Source: JBGPQJ01 sp963829485 (GTDB lineage Bacteria > Chloroflexota > Anaerolineae > Anaerolineales > Villigracilaceae). Taken from it: a stretch of DNA of 64,000 bases. The translations under genes were made by a program, and so were the position numbers. Location of the stretch: contig CAWHIK010000002.1 in NCBI GenBank assembly GCA_963829485.1, forward strand, positions 248,001 through 312,000, given 5' to 3'. Below the pieces are notes generated by a model that was given only the letters and a program-made list of their open reading frames with translations, searched no databases and had not been told where the DNA came from. This document shows positions 37,130 through 47,337 of the stretch, piece after piece (the first letter of the stretch is position 1; each line of letters opens with the position of its first letter).

Positions 37130-40100
37130 ATGGGGATTTCGCCTATGTCGTTATCATCTGGACTGTCACAACGGTGGGAACGCGCTTCGCTGATCACGAC
37201 CTTTATCTACCAGGGTCTGGTGGTCATCGCTTTCCTTATCTACCCCTTTCTGGCATACCAATACATCCAAACGCCGTTCATCGGGGCTTTCATCGACAAC
37301 ACGATGGTCGTCAACAACGTCCACCCGGAGCCCGTCCCTGCCAACTGGGACCTGATCCTTCAGGGAGCGACGCCCGGCGACCAGCTGGTGGTGCTGGACG
37401 GCACTCCCGTCGCCAGCTACGACGATATGCGGCAGGTGCTGCTGCGCCACTTCCCCGGTGAAACCATCCCGGCGGTGTTCCGCCAGGTGGAGAGCGGCGG
37501 CGAGATCACCTACCAGGTCACCCTGAGTAACTTCAACTTCAGCGACCAGGTCGCTTACTTCTTCATCCCGTTCCTGGTGGGGCTGGTCTACATGATCACC
37601 TCGTGGTGGATCCTCAACCTGCGCCGCACAGAAACCTCCGGCCGCGCGTTCACCCTCTTTGCATCCTCCGCAGCCCTGGCAGCCGGCGGCCTCTTCGACG
37701 TCTACACCTCCCATCGTTTTCTTTACCTGTGGGGACTGGTCCTGCCCATGGTCGGTGCGGGGCTGATCCACCTCGGGCTGGTCTTCCCGCAGGAAGCCCG
37801 GTTCATGCGCGGACGACCCTACTTGCGCTGGATCGGTTACGGCGTGGCGGCACTGCTGGCGCTTTATGGCAGCCTGGCGCTTTATGACCTCGCCCAACCC
37901 ACCGAGTTTATCGACCGCTGGCGCTTCAGCTATGCGTTCGTGGGCATCGCGGTAATGGTGTTCATCGCCATCATGGTCTACCGTCGCTTCGGCGCGGTGT
38001 CACCAGTCGTTCGGCAGCAAAGCGGCACGATCCTGATCGGCGCTCTGATCGGCTTCGGTCCGATGACGCTGTGGTTCCTTTCGAACATCTTTTCCCCGCA
38101 GAATTTCAACCCCTACATTCTGATCTTCATTGTCATTTTCCCGTTGACCACGGCTTACACCGTCCAGCGCGCGCGCATGCTTCGCACCGATTACCTCGTC
38201 AGCCGCGGAGTGGTTTACGCGCTGCTGATCGTGATCGCCCTGGTCGGTTACGTCATGCTGACCATTGCGTTAAGCCTGATCTTCGGGTCGGTGCTCCCTG
38301 CCGACAATCCGCTGTTGATCGGGCTGACGGTCATCGTGCTGGTGCTGGTGCTGGATCCGTTGCGCATCCGTCTGCAGCAATTTGTGGACGCGGTCTTCTT
38401 CCGCGGCCAGCGCGCCTACCAGGACCACCTGCAAACCTTCACCCGCCAGTTGACCAGCGCCGTCCAGCTGCCTGAAGTGCTCAAGGTGCTGCGCGAACAG
38501 GTGATGACCACCCTGCTCCCCAGCCGGCTGCACTTGTACATTTACGATATTGTTGGCGATCAGTACATCGCCTCGCCGGACGACACCGGCCGCGCGACCA
38601 GCGACATCCGCTTCCTGAGCAGCAGCGTGCTGCCCGGTGTGATCCGCAACGAACACATGCCGCTGTTCTTTGACCGGGAGCATGTGCCGGTCGGTCTCGA
38701 GCCAGAAAAACCGCGTCTCATGCTGCTGGGCGCCAGCCTGTTCATCGCCATGCCCGGCAAGGACCGGCTGGTGGGATGGCTGGCGTTGGGCGACCGGCTT
38801 TCAGGCGAGAACTACTCCTCCGCGGACCTCACCTTCCTCGAAACGATCTGCGACCAGGCGGCCGTGGCGCTCGAACGCGCCCAGATCGTGACCAACATGG
38901 AACAGCGCGTACACGAGATGAACGTCCTCTCGCGCGTCGCCCAGGGCATCAACATCACCCTGACCTTCGACGACATCCTCGAGTTGATCTACGCCCAGGC
39001 CAGCCAGGTGGTGCCGGGCAGCGACTTCCGCCTGACCCTCTTCAACAATGCCGGCCAGTATTTCTACTATGGCTTTTATCTGGAGAACGACGAGCGCATC
39101 CGCCGGCAGGAGAACCGGGCGCTGCCCATCAAGTCCACCCTCGACCAGGAAGTGGTCAACTTCCGCCGCCCGCTGATCACACAGGATTACCTGCGCGAGT
39201 GCCAGATCCTCGGCGTGACGCCCTCCAATGAAGGCTTGTACGCCTGGATCGGTGTACCGCTCAACGCCGGCGCGGAGACCATCGGTGCGATCAGTATCGG
39301 CAGCCGCGATCCCAGCATCCTTTACAGCCAACGGCAAGTGGAGTTGCTCGAAGCCATTGCCGACCAGGCTGCCGGTGCGATCGTCAAGGCCCGCCTGCTG
39401 CAGGAGTCGGAACGCCGCGCGCTCCAGTTGAGTACGCTGAACACTGTCACCCGCCAGCTGACCTCCACCCTCGAGCTTGAGCCGCTGCTGAAGAACCTGC
39501 TCGAGAGCGCGGTCAGCATCCTGAACTGCGAAGCGGGAAGCCTCTTCCTGATCGATGAACAGACCGACGAACTGGTCTTCCGCGTGACGGTCGGGGCAGG
39601 TCGCCAGCACCTGGTCGGCCAGCGGCTTCCGCCGGGCTCCGGCGTGGTGGGCAAGGCGGTCACCACCCGCGAAGCGGTCATCGTCAACGAGGTGCAGACC
39701 TCTCCCAATTGGAACGCCCGCCCCGACCAGCAGACCGGTTTCGTGACGCGCGCCATCCTGGCGGTGCCGATGGAGGTCAAGGACAAGGTCATCGGCGTGA
39801 TCGAGGTCATCAACAAGCGGGACGGGCTGCCGTTCACCGAGGACGAACAGAACCTGCTGACCGCGTTCGCCGGACAGGCGGCGGTCGCCATCGACAATGC
39901 CCGCCTGTATACCCTCACCGACCAGGAGCTCTCCGCCCGCGTGGAGGAACTGTCCGTCATGCAGCGCATCGACCGCGAGCTGAACGCCAGCCTGGAGGTC
40001 GAGCGCGCCATGCGCATCACGCTCGATTGGGCGATGCGCCAATCGTCGTCGGAGGCCGGCTTGATCGGCATCCTGCAGGAGAAGGGCGTGCGTCTGATGG

Positions 40101-41156
40101 CGCAGCAGGGATACGGCGACTCACTCGCCATATACGAGAAGACCGCACTCGCGTTGGACCATCCCCTGCTGGTCGAAGCGCTGGCCAGCGGGCAGGCTGC
40201 AACGAATCGCCTCTGAACGGTGACGAAAACGAGAAATCCTTCCTGGCCGCGGCGCGCAGCCAGCTGGTCATCCCCATCCGGCGGGAGGCCAAGGTCATCG
40301 GCGTATTCGTGCTCGAAAGCACCCAGCCCGACCAGTTCGCCGAGGAAGCTCAGACCTTCCTCAGCCGCCTGAGCGACCATGCCGCCATCGCCATCTCCAA
40401 CGCCCAGCTTTACGCCGAGGTGCAGCAGGCCAACATCGCCAAGAGCGAATTCGTGTCCTTCGTGGCGCACGAACTGAAGAACCCGATGACCTCCATCAAG
40501 GGTTATTCCGAACTGCTGGCCGCCGGCGCGGTCGGCTCGATCAACGACATGCAGAGCAACTTCCTCTCCACCATCCGCACCAACATCGAGCGCATGAAGA
40601 CCATCGTGGACGGACCTGAACGACAACTCCAAGATCGAAGCCGGCCGCCTGCGCCTGGAATACAAGGCGGTGGACGATCGCCGAAGTCGTGGACGATGTC
40701 ATCCGCTCGACGCGAAGCCAGATCGAGGAAAAGAAGCAGACCATCGAAGTCCAGCTCAAGCCCGACCTGCCGAAGATCTGGGCGGACCGCACCCGCCTGA
40801 TCCAGATCATCGTGAACCTGGTCAGCAACGCCCACAAGTACACGCCAGGAGAGCGGGCACATCATCGTTGGCGCCGAGAAGAGCCCGAACCAGTGGGATC
40901 CCGGCGGGCGCGCGGGAAGTGGTTCACATCTGGGTCAAGGACAATGGCATCGGCATCAGTCCCGAGGACCAGGTGAAGATCTTCCAGAAGTTCTTCCGCT
41001 CCGATGACGACCAAGGCGCGCCGCTCGCCCGGCACCGGGTCTGGGTTTGAACATCACCCGCAGCTTGATCGAAATGAGGGCGGGAAAGTCTGGTTCGAGA
41101 GCGAATTCCGCAAGGGCACCACATTCCATTTCACCGTCCCGGTTTCGGAAGGCTGA
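37130..41156 (+). CDS. Large membrane multi-GAF sensor histidine kinase, multiple frameshifts
   Basis: A sensor kinase of about 1340 residues. The N-terminus has a membrane helix, then a PDZ-like extracytoplasmic segment (DLILQGATPGDQLVVLDGTPV, residues 73-130) and about eight more helices to residue 415. Three to four GAF domains follow (for example SAVSILNCEAGSLFLIDE and GVIEVINKRDGLPFTEDE). HisKA reads SFVAHELKNPMTSIKGY with the phospho-His at codon 40468-40470, and the ATPase shows NLVSNAHKY, VKDNGIGIS and LGLNITRSLIEM. The frame is clean to about 40205, then breaks repeatedly (near 40205, 40612, 40680, 40855, 40915, 41035, 41080). Sense ends at 41154-41156. The ATG at 37145 has a better ribosome site (GGGGA) than 37130. 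No response regulator follows; a FIST gene does. Confidence 0.87.
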
Positions 41157-41169
41157 TCAGGGGTAGACC

Positions 41170-42342
41170 ATGGCACTTCTCGCCGCAGTTGGATATGCAC
41201 AAGCGCTGGACGGCCGCGAGGCCGGACTTCAGGCTGCGCATCAGGCGCTCAACAGTCTTGAGACAAGTTCGTCGGCTTTTGGAATTGTCATCGTCCCCTA
41301 CCGCTACGACCCGCAGCAGGTAATCAGCGGCGTCGCCAGCCTGCTGGGCACCACGCCCATTATTGGTTTCAGCACCACGGCTGCATTAACAAAGGATGGG
41401 CAGCACCCGCAGTCCGTTGTGGTGGCGCTGCTCAGCGGCGATGACATCCAGGCGGAGGCACACTGGTTCCCCTCCTATGCCCAGAGCAGCCAGGATATCT
41501 CCGCGCGGCTGCTGCAGCTGCTGGACTATCAACAGCGCCCAGCCCGGTCGATCCTGTTCTTTGCTGACGGATTCAACGGCGACGCCGAGCAGATGTGCAA
41601 CGGCATCCCGAATCACCTGCCGGTCGTCGGCGGACTGGCCAGCGGCGAACTGCACACCGGCACATCCTTCCAGATCGCAGGCAGCCAGTCCGGAACGAGC
41701 GGACTCTCGGCAGCATTCCTCCGCGGGAATTTCAAAGTGGGCATCGGCCTGGGACATGGCTGGCAGCCCGTGGGTCCGCGCGCGCGCATCACCCGTTCCC
41801 GCGGCTACTGGCTGCGGACGCTGGACGGACGCCCAGCCTCCGAGACGTATGCCAGGCTTTTCGGCTATCCCACCCGCGACTGGGCTTTCGCCCCGTTGAA
41901 TCATCTCACCCGCCTGTATCCGCTCGGACTCGACCAGGGTACCGGAAACTCCGACCTGCTGATCCGCGCGCCGCTGCGCGTGGAAGCGGACGGCAGCCTG
42001 CGGATGAATGTGCAGATGCGCGACGGAAGCGATGCCTATGTGCTGGTCGGTATTCCGACCGCCTGCAAGGAGGCTGCAGAAAAGGCCGCCCAGCAGGCCA
42101 TCACGGCGCTGGGAGATGCCAAGCCCGTATTCGCCCTGGTGCTGGTGGACATCGCCTGGCAGATGCTCATGCAGTCCCAGCCGGGCGAGGAGATCGCCGC
42201 GCTGCAAAAGGTCTTTGGCAAGGATTTCCCGATCGCCGGCGGCTATACTCTGGGACAGATCGTCCCCGGCACCGAGCTGACCCCGCCGAAGTTCCTAAAC
42301 CAGCAGATGCTGGTGATCGCATTCGGCACCACGGAAAGCTAA
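41170..42342 (+). CDS. FIST N + FIST C domain protein (390 aa)
   Basis: The whole protein corresponds to a FIST signal-sensing module. FIST_N (about residues 1-215) has TTPIIGFSTTAALTKDG and LPVVGGLASGE; FIST_C (220-385) has HLTRLYPLGLDQGTG and the closing FPIAGGYTLGQIVPGTEL. FIST domains are proposed sensors of small ligands such as amino acids, usually attached to signalling outputs. Here the domain is a separate protein starting 13 bases after the histidine kinase stop, so it may provide ligand input to that kinase. This pairing is inference. The frame is intact and ends in a terminator. Confidence 0.88.
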   Translation: MALLAAVGYAQALDGREAGLQAAHQALNSLETSSSAFGIVIVPYRYDPQQVISGVASLLGTTPIIGFSTTAALTKDGQHPQSVVVALLSGDDIQAEAHWFPSYAQSSQDISARLLQLLDYQQRPARSILFFADGFNGDAEQMCNGIPNHLPVVGGLASGELHTGTSFQIAGSQSGTSGLSAAFLRGNFKVGIGLGHGWQPVGPRARITRSRGYWLRTLDGRPASETYARLFGYPTRDWAFAPLNHLTRLYPLGLDQGTGNSDLLIRAPLRVEADGSLRMNVQMRDGSDAYVLVGIPTACKEAAEKAAQQAITALGDAKPVFALVLVDIAWQMLMQSQPGEEIAALQKVFGKDFPIAGGYTLGQIVPGTELTPPKFLNQQMLVIAFGTTES

Positions 42343-42365
42343 CGCGAAATACCTCAAATTTAACG

Positions 42366-42398
42366 AAAGAGGCAGGTGATGTTCCCTGCCTCTTTTTT
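42366..42398 (+). terminator. Rho-independent terminator
   Basis: An 11-bp perfect stem AAAGAGGCAGG / CCTGCCTCTTT with an 8-base loop and a T run, after the FIST gene. The A-rich left arm lets it work for trpB on the minus strand too. Confidence 0.85.
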
Positions 42399-42428
42399 CG
42401 TGCAACCACTTCAAGGAGAAGGAATTAT

Positions 42429-43813
42429 TCAGACTGGCAGGCTGACCTGCGGCAGGTGCTGCATGGCTTCATCGATCGCTTCCTTCGGGTATTCATAATC
42501 ATCCAATTCACCGCTCAGATACTTCTGGTAGGACATCATGTCGAAGTGCCCGTGCCCCGAGAGGTTGAACAGGATGACGCGCTTCTCGCCTTTGGCTTTG
42601 GCATCCAGGGCCTCGTCGATCGCCACACGGATGGCATGGGCGGACTCGGGCGCCGGGATGATGCCCTCCGCCTTGGTGAACTGTACCGCCGCCTCGAAGG
42701 TGCCGATCTGCGGCACGGCCACTGCTTCGATGTAACCGGCATCGTACAGCGCGCGACAGGCTGGGCGCCATGCCGTGGTAGCGCAGTCCGCCGGCGTGGA
42801 TGCCGGGCGGCATGAAGGTGTGCCCGAGCGTGTGCATCTTGACGATCGGCGCCATCTGGGCGGTATCGCCATAATCGAAGGTGTAAACGCCCTTGGTCAG
42901 CGAAGGAGTGGCGGTGGGCTCAACAGCCACCAGGCGGGTGCGCTGCCCGTCCTTCAGGTTCTGGCGCAGGAAGGGGTAGGCGATCCCGGCGAAGTTGGAG
43001 CCGCCGCCCACGCAGCCGATGACCACGTCCGGGTATTCGCCGGCCATGTCCATCTGCTTGAGCGCTTCTTCGCCGATGACGGTCTGGTGCAGCAGCACAT
43101 GGTTGAGCACCGAGCCCAGGCTGTATTTCTTGGCTCCGCCGGATGTGGCGGCCACTTCCACCGCTTCCGAGATGGCGATGCCCAGCGAGCCGTTGTTCTC
43201 GGGGTCCTCTGCCAGCAGGGAGCGGCCGTACTGGGTGCGGTCGGTCGGGCTGGCAAAGACCTGCGCGCCGTAGGTTTCCATGAAGATGCGCCGGTAGGGT
43301 TTCTGGTTGTAGGAAACCTTGACCATGTAGACTTCCAGGTCGATGCCGAAGAAATTGCAGGCCATCGCCAGCGACGGTGCCCCACTGGCCGGCGCCGGTC
43401 TCGGTGGTCAGGGCCTTCGTCCCGGCGGCTTTGTTGTAATAAGCCTGCGGGATGGCGGTGTTGGGCTTGTGGCTGCCGACCGGCGAGACGCCTTCGTTCT
43501 TGTAGTAGATATGCGCGGGCGTGCCGAGCGCCTTCTCCAGGCGCCGGGCGCGGATCAGCGGGGTGGGGCGGTACAGCTTGTAGATCTCGCGCACTTCTTC
43601 GGGGATTTCGATGTAGCGCTCGGTGCTGATCTCCTGCAGGATGAGTTCCATCGGGAACAGGACGGAGAGGAAATCCGGCGTGACCGGTTCCTTCGTGCCG
43701 GGGTGCAGCACAGGCGCCGGCGGGACGGGGCTGTCGGCATTGATGTTGTACCAGAATTTCGGCAGGTCATTTTCGCTGAGTTGGAAACGTGTTTGATTGG
43801 CGTTGGCGGTCAT
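42429..43813 (-). CDS. trpB: Tryptophan synthase beta chain, TrpB2 type, two frameshifts
   Basis: A PLP enzyme of about 460 residues that condenses indole (or a related substrate) with serine. The PLP Lys lies in the TrpB2-type segment EGVSPVGSHKPNTAI, and the phosphate loop is CVGGGSNFAG. The C-terminal part has the TrpB motif NLSGHGHFDM. The extended N-terminus (PKFWYNINADSP...) is typical of TrpB2 as opposed to TrpB1. The sense slips near 43370 and near 42760. No trpA or other trp genes are present in the window, in keeping with stand-alone TrpB2. ATG 43813 follows AAAAAGGAGAAATC. It is preceded by a tRNA-Trp-specific T-box, so expression should rise on Trp starvation. Confidence 0.92.
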
Positions 43814-43841
43814 GGTGATTTCTCCTTTTTATTGATTGGGT

Positions 43842-44021
43842 TTATGGAATAAACAGGGTTGCTGTGGTTGAACCTTGCAGGTCGCTCATGCGGCCGGTGA
43901 GTACTTCATCCGCCGGCAGGGATGAATCGAGCGCGGGTTCACAGCTGCGCTCCTGCAAGGCTTTTTCATCCATGCCAGGTTCCTGGCGGGTATTGCGAAC
44001 GGTGCTTTCTTGAGGGTTCAT
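43842..44021 (-). CDS. Small ORF between T-box and trpB (59 aa)
   Basis: A short frame with an excellent ribosome site (AAGGAG, 6 bases before ATG 44021) between the T-box terminator and trpB. The product begins MNPQESTVRNTRQEPGMDEK and ends STTATLFIP. It has no Trp codons, so it is not a classical trp leader peptide. It is hydrophilic, with no membrane segment. It would be made only when the T-box reads through, together with TrpB. The family is unknown. Confidence 0.55.
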   Translation of the reverse strand: MNPQESTVRNTRQEPGMDEKALQERSCEPALDSSLPADEVLTGRMSDLQGSTTATLFIP

Positions 44022-44040
44022 ACTTGTCTCCTTATGGCTT

Positions 44041-44079
44041 AAATAAAAACGCGTTCATCCCAATGACGGGACGAACGCG
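44041..44079 (-). terminator. T-box terminator
   Basis: On the minus strand the stem CGCGTTCGTCCC / GGGATGAACGCG (one G-U pair) with a 6-base loop is followed by TTTTTATTT. It competes with the antiterminator that contains the T-box sequence just upstream. Confidence 0.88.
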
Positions 44080-44359
44080 AAGTCCGTGGTGCCACCCGAA
44101 TTAAGCCGTGGTTATTAACCAAAAATCCCGCCGGTGATGCGACGGGAGAAAGCCAGCTTCACTCTTTTCAGATACGGGCATTTGCCGATATCCTAGCTCT
44201 GTAACGGGAGCGTCCCGGCTCAGGCTACTCGACTTCTCTTTCGCCTTGCAACTCCGAGGTCCATTCTGCGCTGTCGTTTCGGGCAGGACTTGCACCAACC
44301 GCCTGCTCTCTGGTCCGTCGTACTGCGCGTACTCGTCCTCATCGACGTCTTTTAGATTT
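44045..44359 (-). ncRNA. T-box riboswitch specific for tRNA-Trp
   Basis: The minus-strand leader of trpB has the hallmarks of a T-box. Stem I starts GATGAGGACGAGTACG with the AGTA bulge, and its distal part has GGTGCAAGTCCTGCC. The specifier segment reads GAATGGACC, with UGG (Trp) at 44263-44261. The antiterminator holds GGGTGGCACCACGG (44097-44084), whose UGGC bulge (44094-44091) pairs with a tRNA ending GCCA, as expected for tRNA-Trp. A terminator follows at once. Uncharged tRNA-Trp should stabilise the antiterminator and switch on the downstream small ORF and trpB. Confidence 0.93.
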
Positions 44360-44365
44360 CCGCTG

Positions 44366-44393
44366 ATTATATGCCGATTGTTGGTTCTGTCAA
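44366..44393 (-). promoter_or_regulatory. Consensus promoter of the T-box/trpB transcript
   Basis: On the minus strand TTGACA (44393-44388), 16 bases, TATAAT (44371-44366); both hexamers are exact consensus. Confidence 0.9.
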
Positions 44394-44446
44394 GAGGTGG
44401 GCAACATCCAGTATTTCACTGCACAGACTAAAGTATAATTGCCCCA

Positions 44447-45763
44447 ATGAGTAATTTTTCAAACCCGCTCATTCCCGAAGATCCATCTAAAGAGCCGTCA
44501 GATACTGCCGCGGACTCTTCTGTGCCTGTCTTCCCGGAATCCAAGCCCACGCCGCCTCTGGCGCGCCGGCGCCGGCAGCGCAGGCGGTTAATCCCCTCAT
44601 CACCGGACGAGCGTGCGGAATTTCTTGAGGACCTGGCTCACCGCGCCTATCCCACGCTGGAGTTCTTCATATTCTCGATCCTCGCCGGCGCCATCCTGGG
44701 CGCAAGCTACATGCTCGATTCCCAGGCGCTGCTCTTTTTGGGAGTCCTGCTCGCCCCGGTCATGACCCCCTGGGTCGGCATGGTGCTGGCCACCGTCACC
44801 GGTTCCTGGCGCTTCTTCTTCCAGACTTTCCTCGGCTTTCTGCTTGGAGCCGTATTGATCTTCGTCGCCGGTGTACTGGCCGGATTCGCTTCGCGCATCT
44901 TCATGCCCATCACCTTGACCCAGGCTTTCGTCCATACCCGGTTGTGGTGGCCGGACCTGTTCGTGCTGCTGCTGGGCGCGGTCCTGTTTCCCATCTCCAT
45001 CGTCCGCTCGGAGGAGAAACCCATTCTGCCGAGCGCAATGCTGGCTTACGAGTTCTACTTGCCGCTCAGCGCTGCGGCGGTCGGGCTGGGCAGCGGCGTC
45101 AAGGGACTCTACCCCGATGGGCTGACGGTCTTCGCTATTCATGTCACCCTGGCCATCCTCGTGGGGATCATCACCCTGTTCATCATGGGCTTCCGTCCCT
45201 ACACCGTGGCGGGGTTCACGCTGGGTACCACCATCATTCTCATCGCCATCGTGACACTGATCTTTATCAGCGGAGTCTGGACGCTCATCCCGGCAAGGGT
45301 TAATCCATTCGGCGGCTCGACACCGATACCGAGCGCGACTCCCACGATCCCTGCCACTCTCACCCCGCTCTTTTCACCTCAGCCTGAGTTCAGCCCGACT
45401 CCCCAACCCCCGACCGACACTCCAACCGCGACATCCACTGTCACGTTGGTCTTCCCCACGCCCGAGACACCGACCGCAACCCCCTCGCCGTTACCCACAC
45501 CGATCTATGCCAAGATATTCACCAGCAAGGGCGATGGCGTCGTCGTGCGCGAAGAACCGAGCGGACGCATCCTGACATCTCTCGTCAACGGTTATCTCGT
45601 GGAAGTCCTGCCCGAAAAGCAGGAATACGATCGCGCCATCTGGGCGCACATCCGCTTCACCACCGACCGCGACGGGACGGTGGAAGGCTGGGTCATCCAA
45701 ACCTTGTTGATCATGGCGACGCCGGCGCCTAACTGGCAGCCCACGCTGACACCCTCACCGTAA
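44447..45763 (+). CDS. DUF389-like membrane protein with C-terminal SH3-like domain (438 aa)
   Basis: After a disordered, basic N-terminus (ARRRRQRRRL) come about seven membrane helices with the DUF389-like pattern: ILGASYMLDSQALLFLGVLLAPVMTPW is the typical first pair. A Pro/Thr-rich linker (residues 300-350) leads to a small beta domain at 355-425 (IFTSKGDGVVVREEPSGRILTSLVNGYLVEVLPE...) that resembles bacterial SH3 domains and probably lies outside. The function is unknown. There is no ribosome site; TATAAT lies at 44434-44439, 7 bases before the ATG, so the mRNA is probably leaderless. It is divergent from the T-box promoter. Confidence 0.78.
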   Translation: MSNFSNPLIPEDPSKEPSDTAADSSVPVFPESKPTPPLARRRRQRRRLIPSSPDERAEFLEDLAHRAYPTLEFFIFSILAGAILGASYMLDSQALLFLGVLLAPVMTPWVGMVLATVTGSWRFFFQTFLGFLLGAVLIFVAGVLAGFASRIFMPITLTQAFVHTRLWWPDLFVLLLGAVLFPISIVRSEEKPILPSAMLAYEFYLPLSAAAVGLGSGVKGLYPDGLTVFAIHVTLAILVGIITLFIMGFRPYTVAGFTLGTTIILIAIVTLIFISGVWTLIPARVNPFGGSTPIPSATPTIPATLTPLFSPQPEFSPTPQPPTDTPTATSTVTLVFPTPETPTATPSPLPTPIYAKIFTSKGDGVVVREEPSGRILTSLVNGYLVEVLPEKQEYDRAIWAHIRFTTDRDGTVEGWVIQTLLIMATPAPNWQPTLTPSP

Positions 45764-45772
45764 CAAACGGAG

Positions 45773-45800
45773 AGCGGGAGATAACTCCCGCTTTCTTTAT
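45773..45800 (+). terminator. Rho-independent terminator
   Basis: An 8-bp stem AGCGGGAG / CTCCCGCT with loop ATAA and then TTCTTTAT, just before the phosphohexomutase gene. Confidence 0.7.
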
Positions 45801-45822
45801 CTTATTAACTGGAGTTCACGTA

Positions 45823-47283
45823 ATGACCATTCATTTCGGCACGGACGGCTGGCGCGCTGTCATCTCTAACTCGTTCACATTCGGAAATTTGCGCATGGTG
45901 GCGCAGGCCATCGCGGACGCCGTGGCATCGGAGCATTGGGACAGCGGAAGTTACACCAACCCGGCAGTGGATCCGAGAAAGATCGTGGTGGGATTCGACA
46001 CCCGCTTCCTTTCGGACCGGTACGCCCAGGATGTCGCCCGCGTCCTGGCCGCCAACGGGTTCAGCGTCATGCTCACCCAGGCCGATGCGCCCACGCCGGC
46101 GGTTTCCTTCGCCGTGAAGAATCTCAACGCGGTCGCGGGCGTGATGATCACCGCATCGCATAACGCGCCCCGCTACAACGGGGTCAAGCTGAAATCGTCC
46201 TACGGAGGCTCCTCCCTGCCCGAGCAGTGCCGGCGCGTGGAGGTCTACATCAACGACAACGAGGAACGCGCGCGCGGCCCCAACCTGATGGATTTCGACA
46301 AGGCGCGCCAGATGGGGCTGATCCAAAAGTTCAACCCGCTCCCCGCCTACTTTGACCACCTGCGGACGCTCATCAACACGGATATCATTGCCGACAACCC
46401 GCAGCGGTTCGTAGTCGATTCGATGTTTGGCTCGGGACGCGGCGTGATCAAATCCTTCCTGCAAGGATCCGGCTGCGAGATCGCCGAAGTGCGCGGGGAG
46501 ATGAATCCCGGCTTCGGCGGAGTGCATCCCGAACCCATCGGTCAAAACCTGGGCGTGCTGGCAGGCGCCATCGGCGCAGGGATGGGCAACTTCGGGCTGG
46601 CCACCGACGGGGATGCCGACCGCATCGGCGCCATGGATGAGCACGGTGCCTTTGTCGACCCGCACAAGATCATGGCGCTCGCCCTGAAACACCTGGTCGA
46701 GAAGCGGGGCTGGAGCGGTGCGGTCGTCCGCACGGTTTCCACCACACGCATGATCGACCGCCTCGCCGCCAAATATGGGCTGAAGGTTTACGAAACACCT
46801 GTCGGGTTCAACCACATCGCCGATTACATGATGAGCGAGGATGTGCTGATCGGCGGGGAGGAGTCCGGGGGTATTTCATTCAAGGGTCACATCCCCGAGG
46901 GCGATGGACCGCTCATGGGCTTGCTTCTCGTGGAAATCGTCTCCGCCGCTCGCAAGTCGCTGCGCGGGCTGGTGGAGGAGCTTCTCAACGAAGTCGGTCC
47001 GGCTTTCTACGAACGGGCTGACCTGCGGCTGAGCCACCCGGTAGCCAAAGATGAAATGACCAGCTTCCTGACAGAGAAAGCTCCTGCCGACATCGGCGGG
47101 CAGAAGATCGTGGAAGTGGGCAGCCGCGATGGAGTGAAATACATCGCCGCGGACGATTCCTGGCTGCTCATCCGCCCCTCGGGAACCGAACCGGTACTGC
47201 GAGTCTACGCCGAAGGGCGCAGCCAGCAGATGGTGAAGGATCTTCTGGGCTACGGCAAGCAGGTCGCCGAGAGCGTTGTCTAA
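45823..47283 (+). CDS. Phosphoglucomutase/phosphomannomutase family protein (486 aa)
   Basis: An alpha-D-phosphohexomutase that isomerises sugar 1- and 6-phosphates. All four signature regions are intact: substrate N-terminus GTDGWRAVI, phosphoserine loop MITASHNAPRYNG, metal loop ATDGDADRIG, sugar-binding GGEESGGISF and phosphate-binding LIRPSGTEPVLRVY. The length is close to the 450-490 usual for the family. Specificity between glucose, mannose and glucosamine phosphates cannot be decided. The frame is clean, which contrasts with the broken genes nearby, and a bidirectional terminator follows. Confidence 0.93.
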   Translation: MTIHFGTDGWRAVISNSFTFGNLRMVAQAIADAVASEHWDSGSYTNPAVDPRKIVVGFDTRFLSDRYAQDVARVLAANGFSVMLTQADAPTPAVSFAVKNLNAVAGVMITASHNAPRYNGVKLKSSYGGSSLPEQCRRVEVYINDNEERARGPNLMDFDKARQMGLIQKFNPLPAYFDHLRTLINTDIIADNPQRFVVDSMFGSGRGVIKSFLQGSGCEIAEVRGEMNPGFGGVHPEPIGQNLGVLAGAIGAGMGNFGLATDGDADRIGAMDEHGAFVDPHKIMALALKHLVEKRGWSGAVVRTVSTTRMIDRLAAKYGLKVYETPVGFNHIADYMMSEDVLIGGEESGGISFKGHIPEGDGPLMGLLLVEIVSAARKSLRGLVEELLNEVGPAFYERADLRLSHPVAKDEMTSFLTEKAPADIGGQKIVEVGSRDGVKYIAADDSWLLIRPSGTEPVLRVYAEGRSQQMVKDLLGYGKQVAESVV

Positions 47284-47285
47284 AA

Positions 47286-47327
47286 GAAAAACCCCGGCTC
47301 GATTTTTCGAGGCCGGGGTTTTGGTTT
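47286..47327. terminator. Bidirectional terminator
   Basis: AAAACCCCGGC / GCCGGGGTTTT around a smaller CTCGA/TCGAG stem, with T runs on both strands. It separates the converging phosphohexomutase and VPATG-protein genes. Confidence 0.88.
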
Positions 47328-47337
47328 GTCGGGGAAG

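Noticed and set aside
38801..40042. 413-codon minus-strand frame opposite the GAF kinase
   Set aside because: Shadow of the GAF domains, which are well formed on the plus strand.
43842..44021. Classical trp attenuator leader peptide
   Set aside because: No Trp codons, and the terminator lies upstream of the ORF, not downstream.
44101..44298. 65-codon frame inside the trpB leader
   Set aside because: The region is a T-box RNA with conserved elements in the right order.
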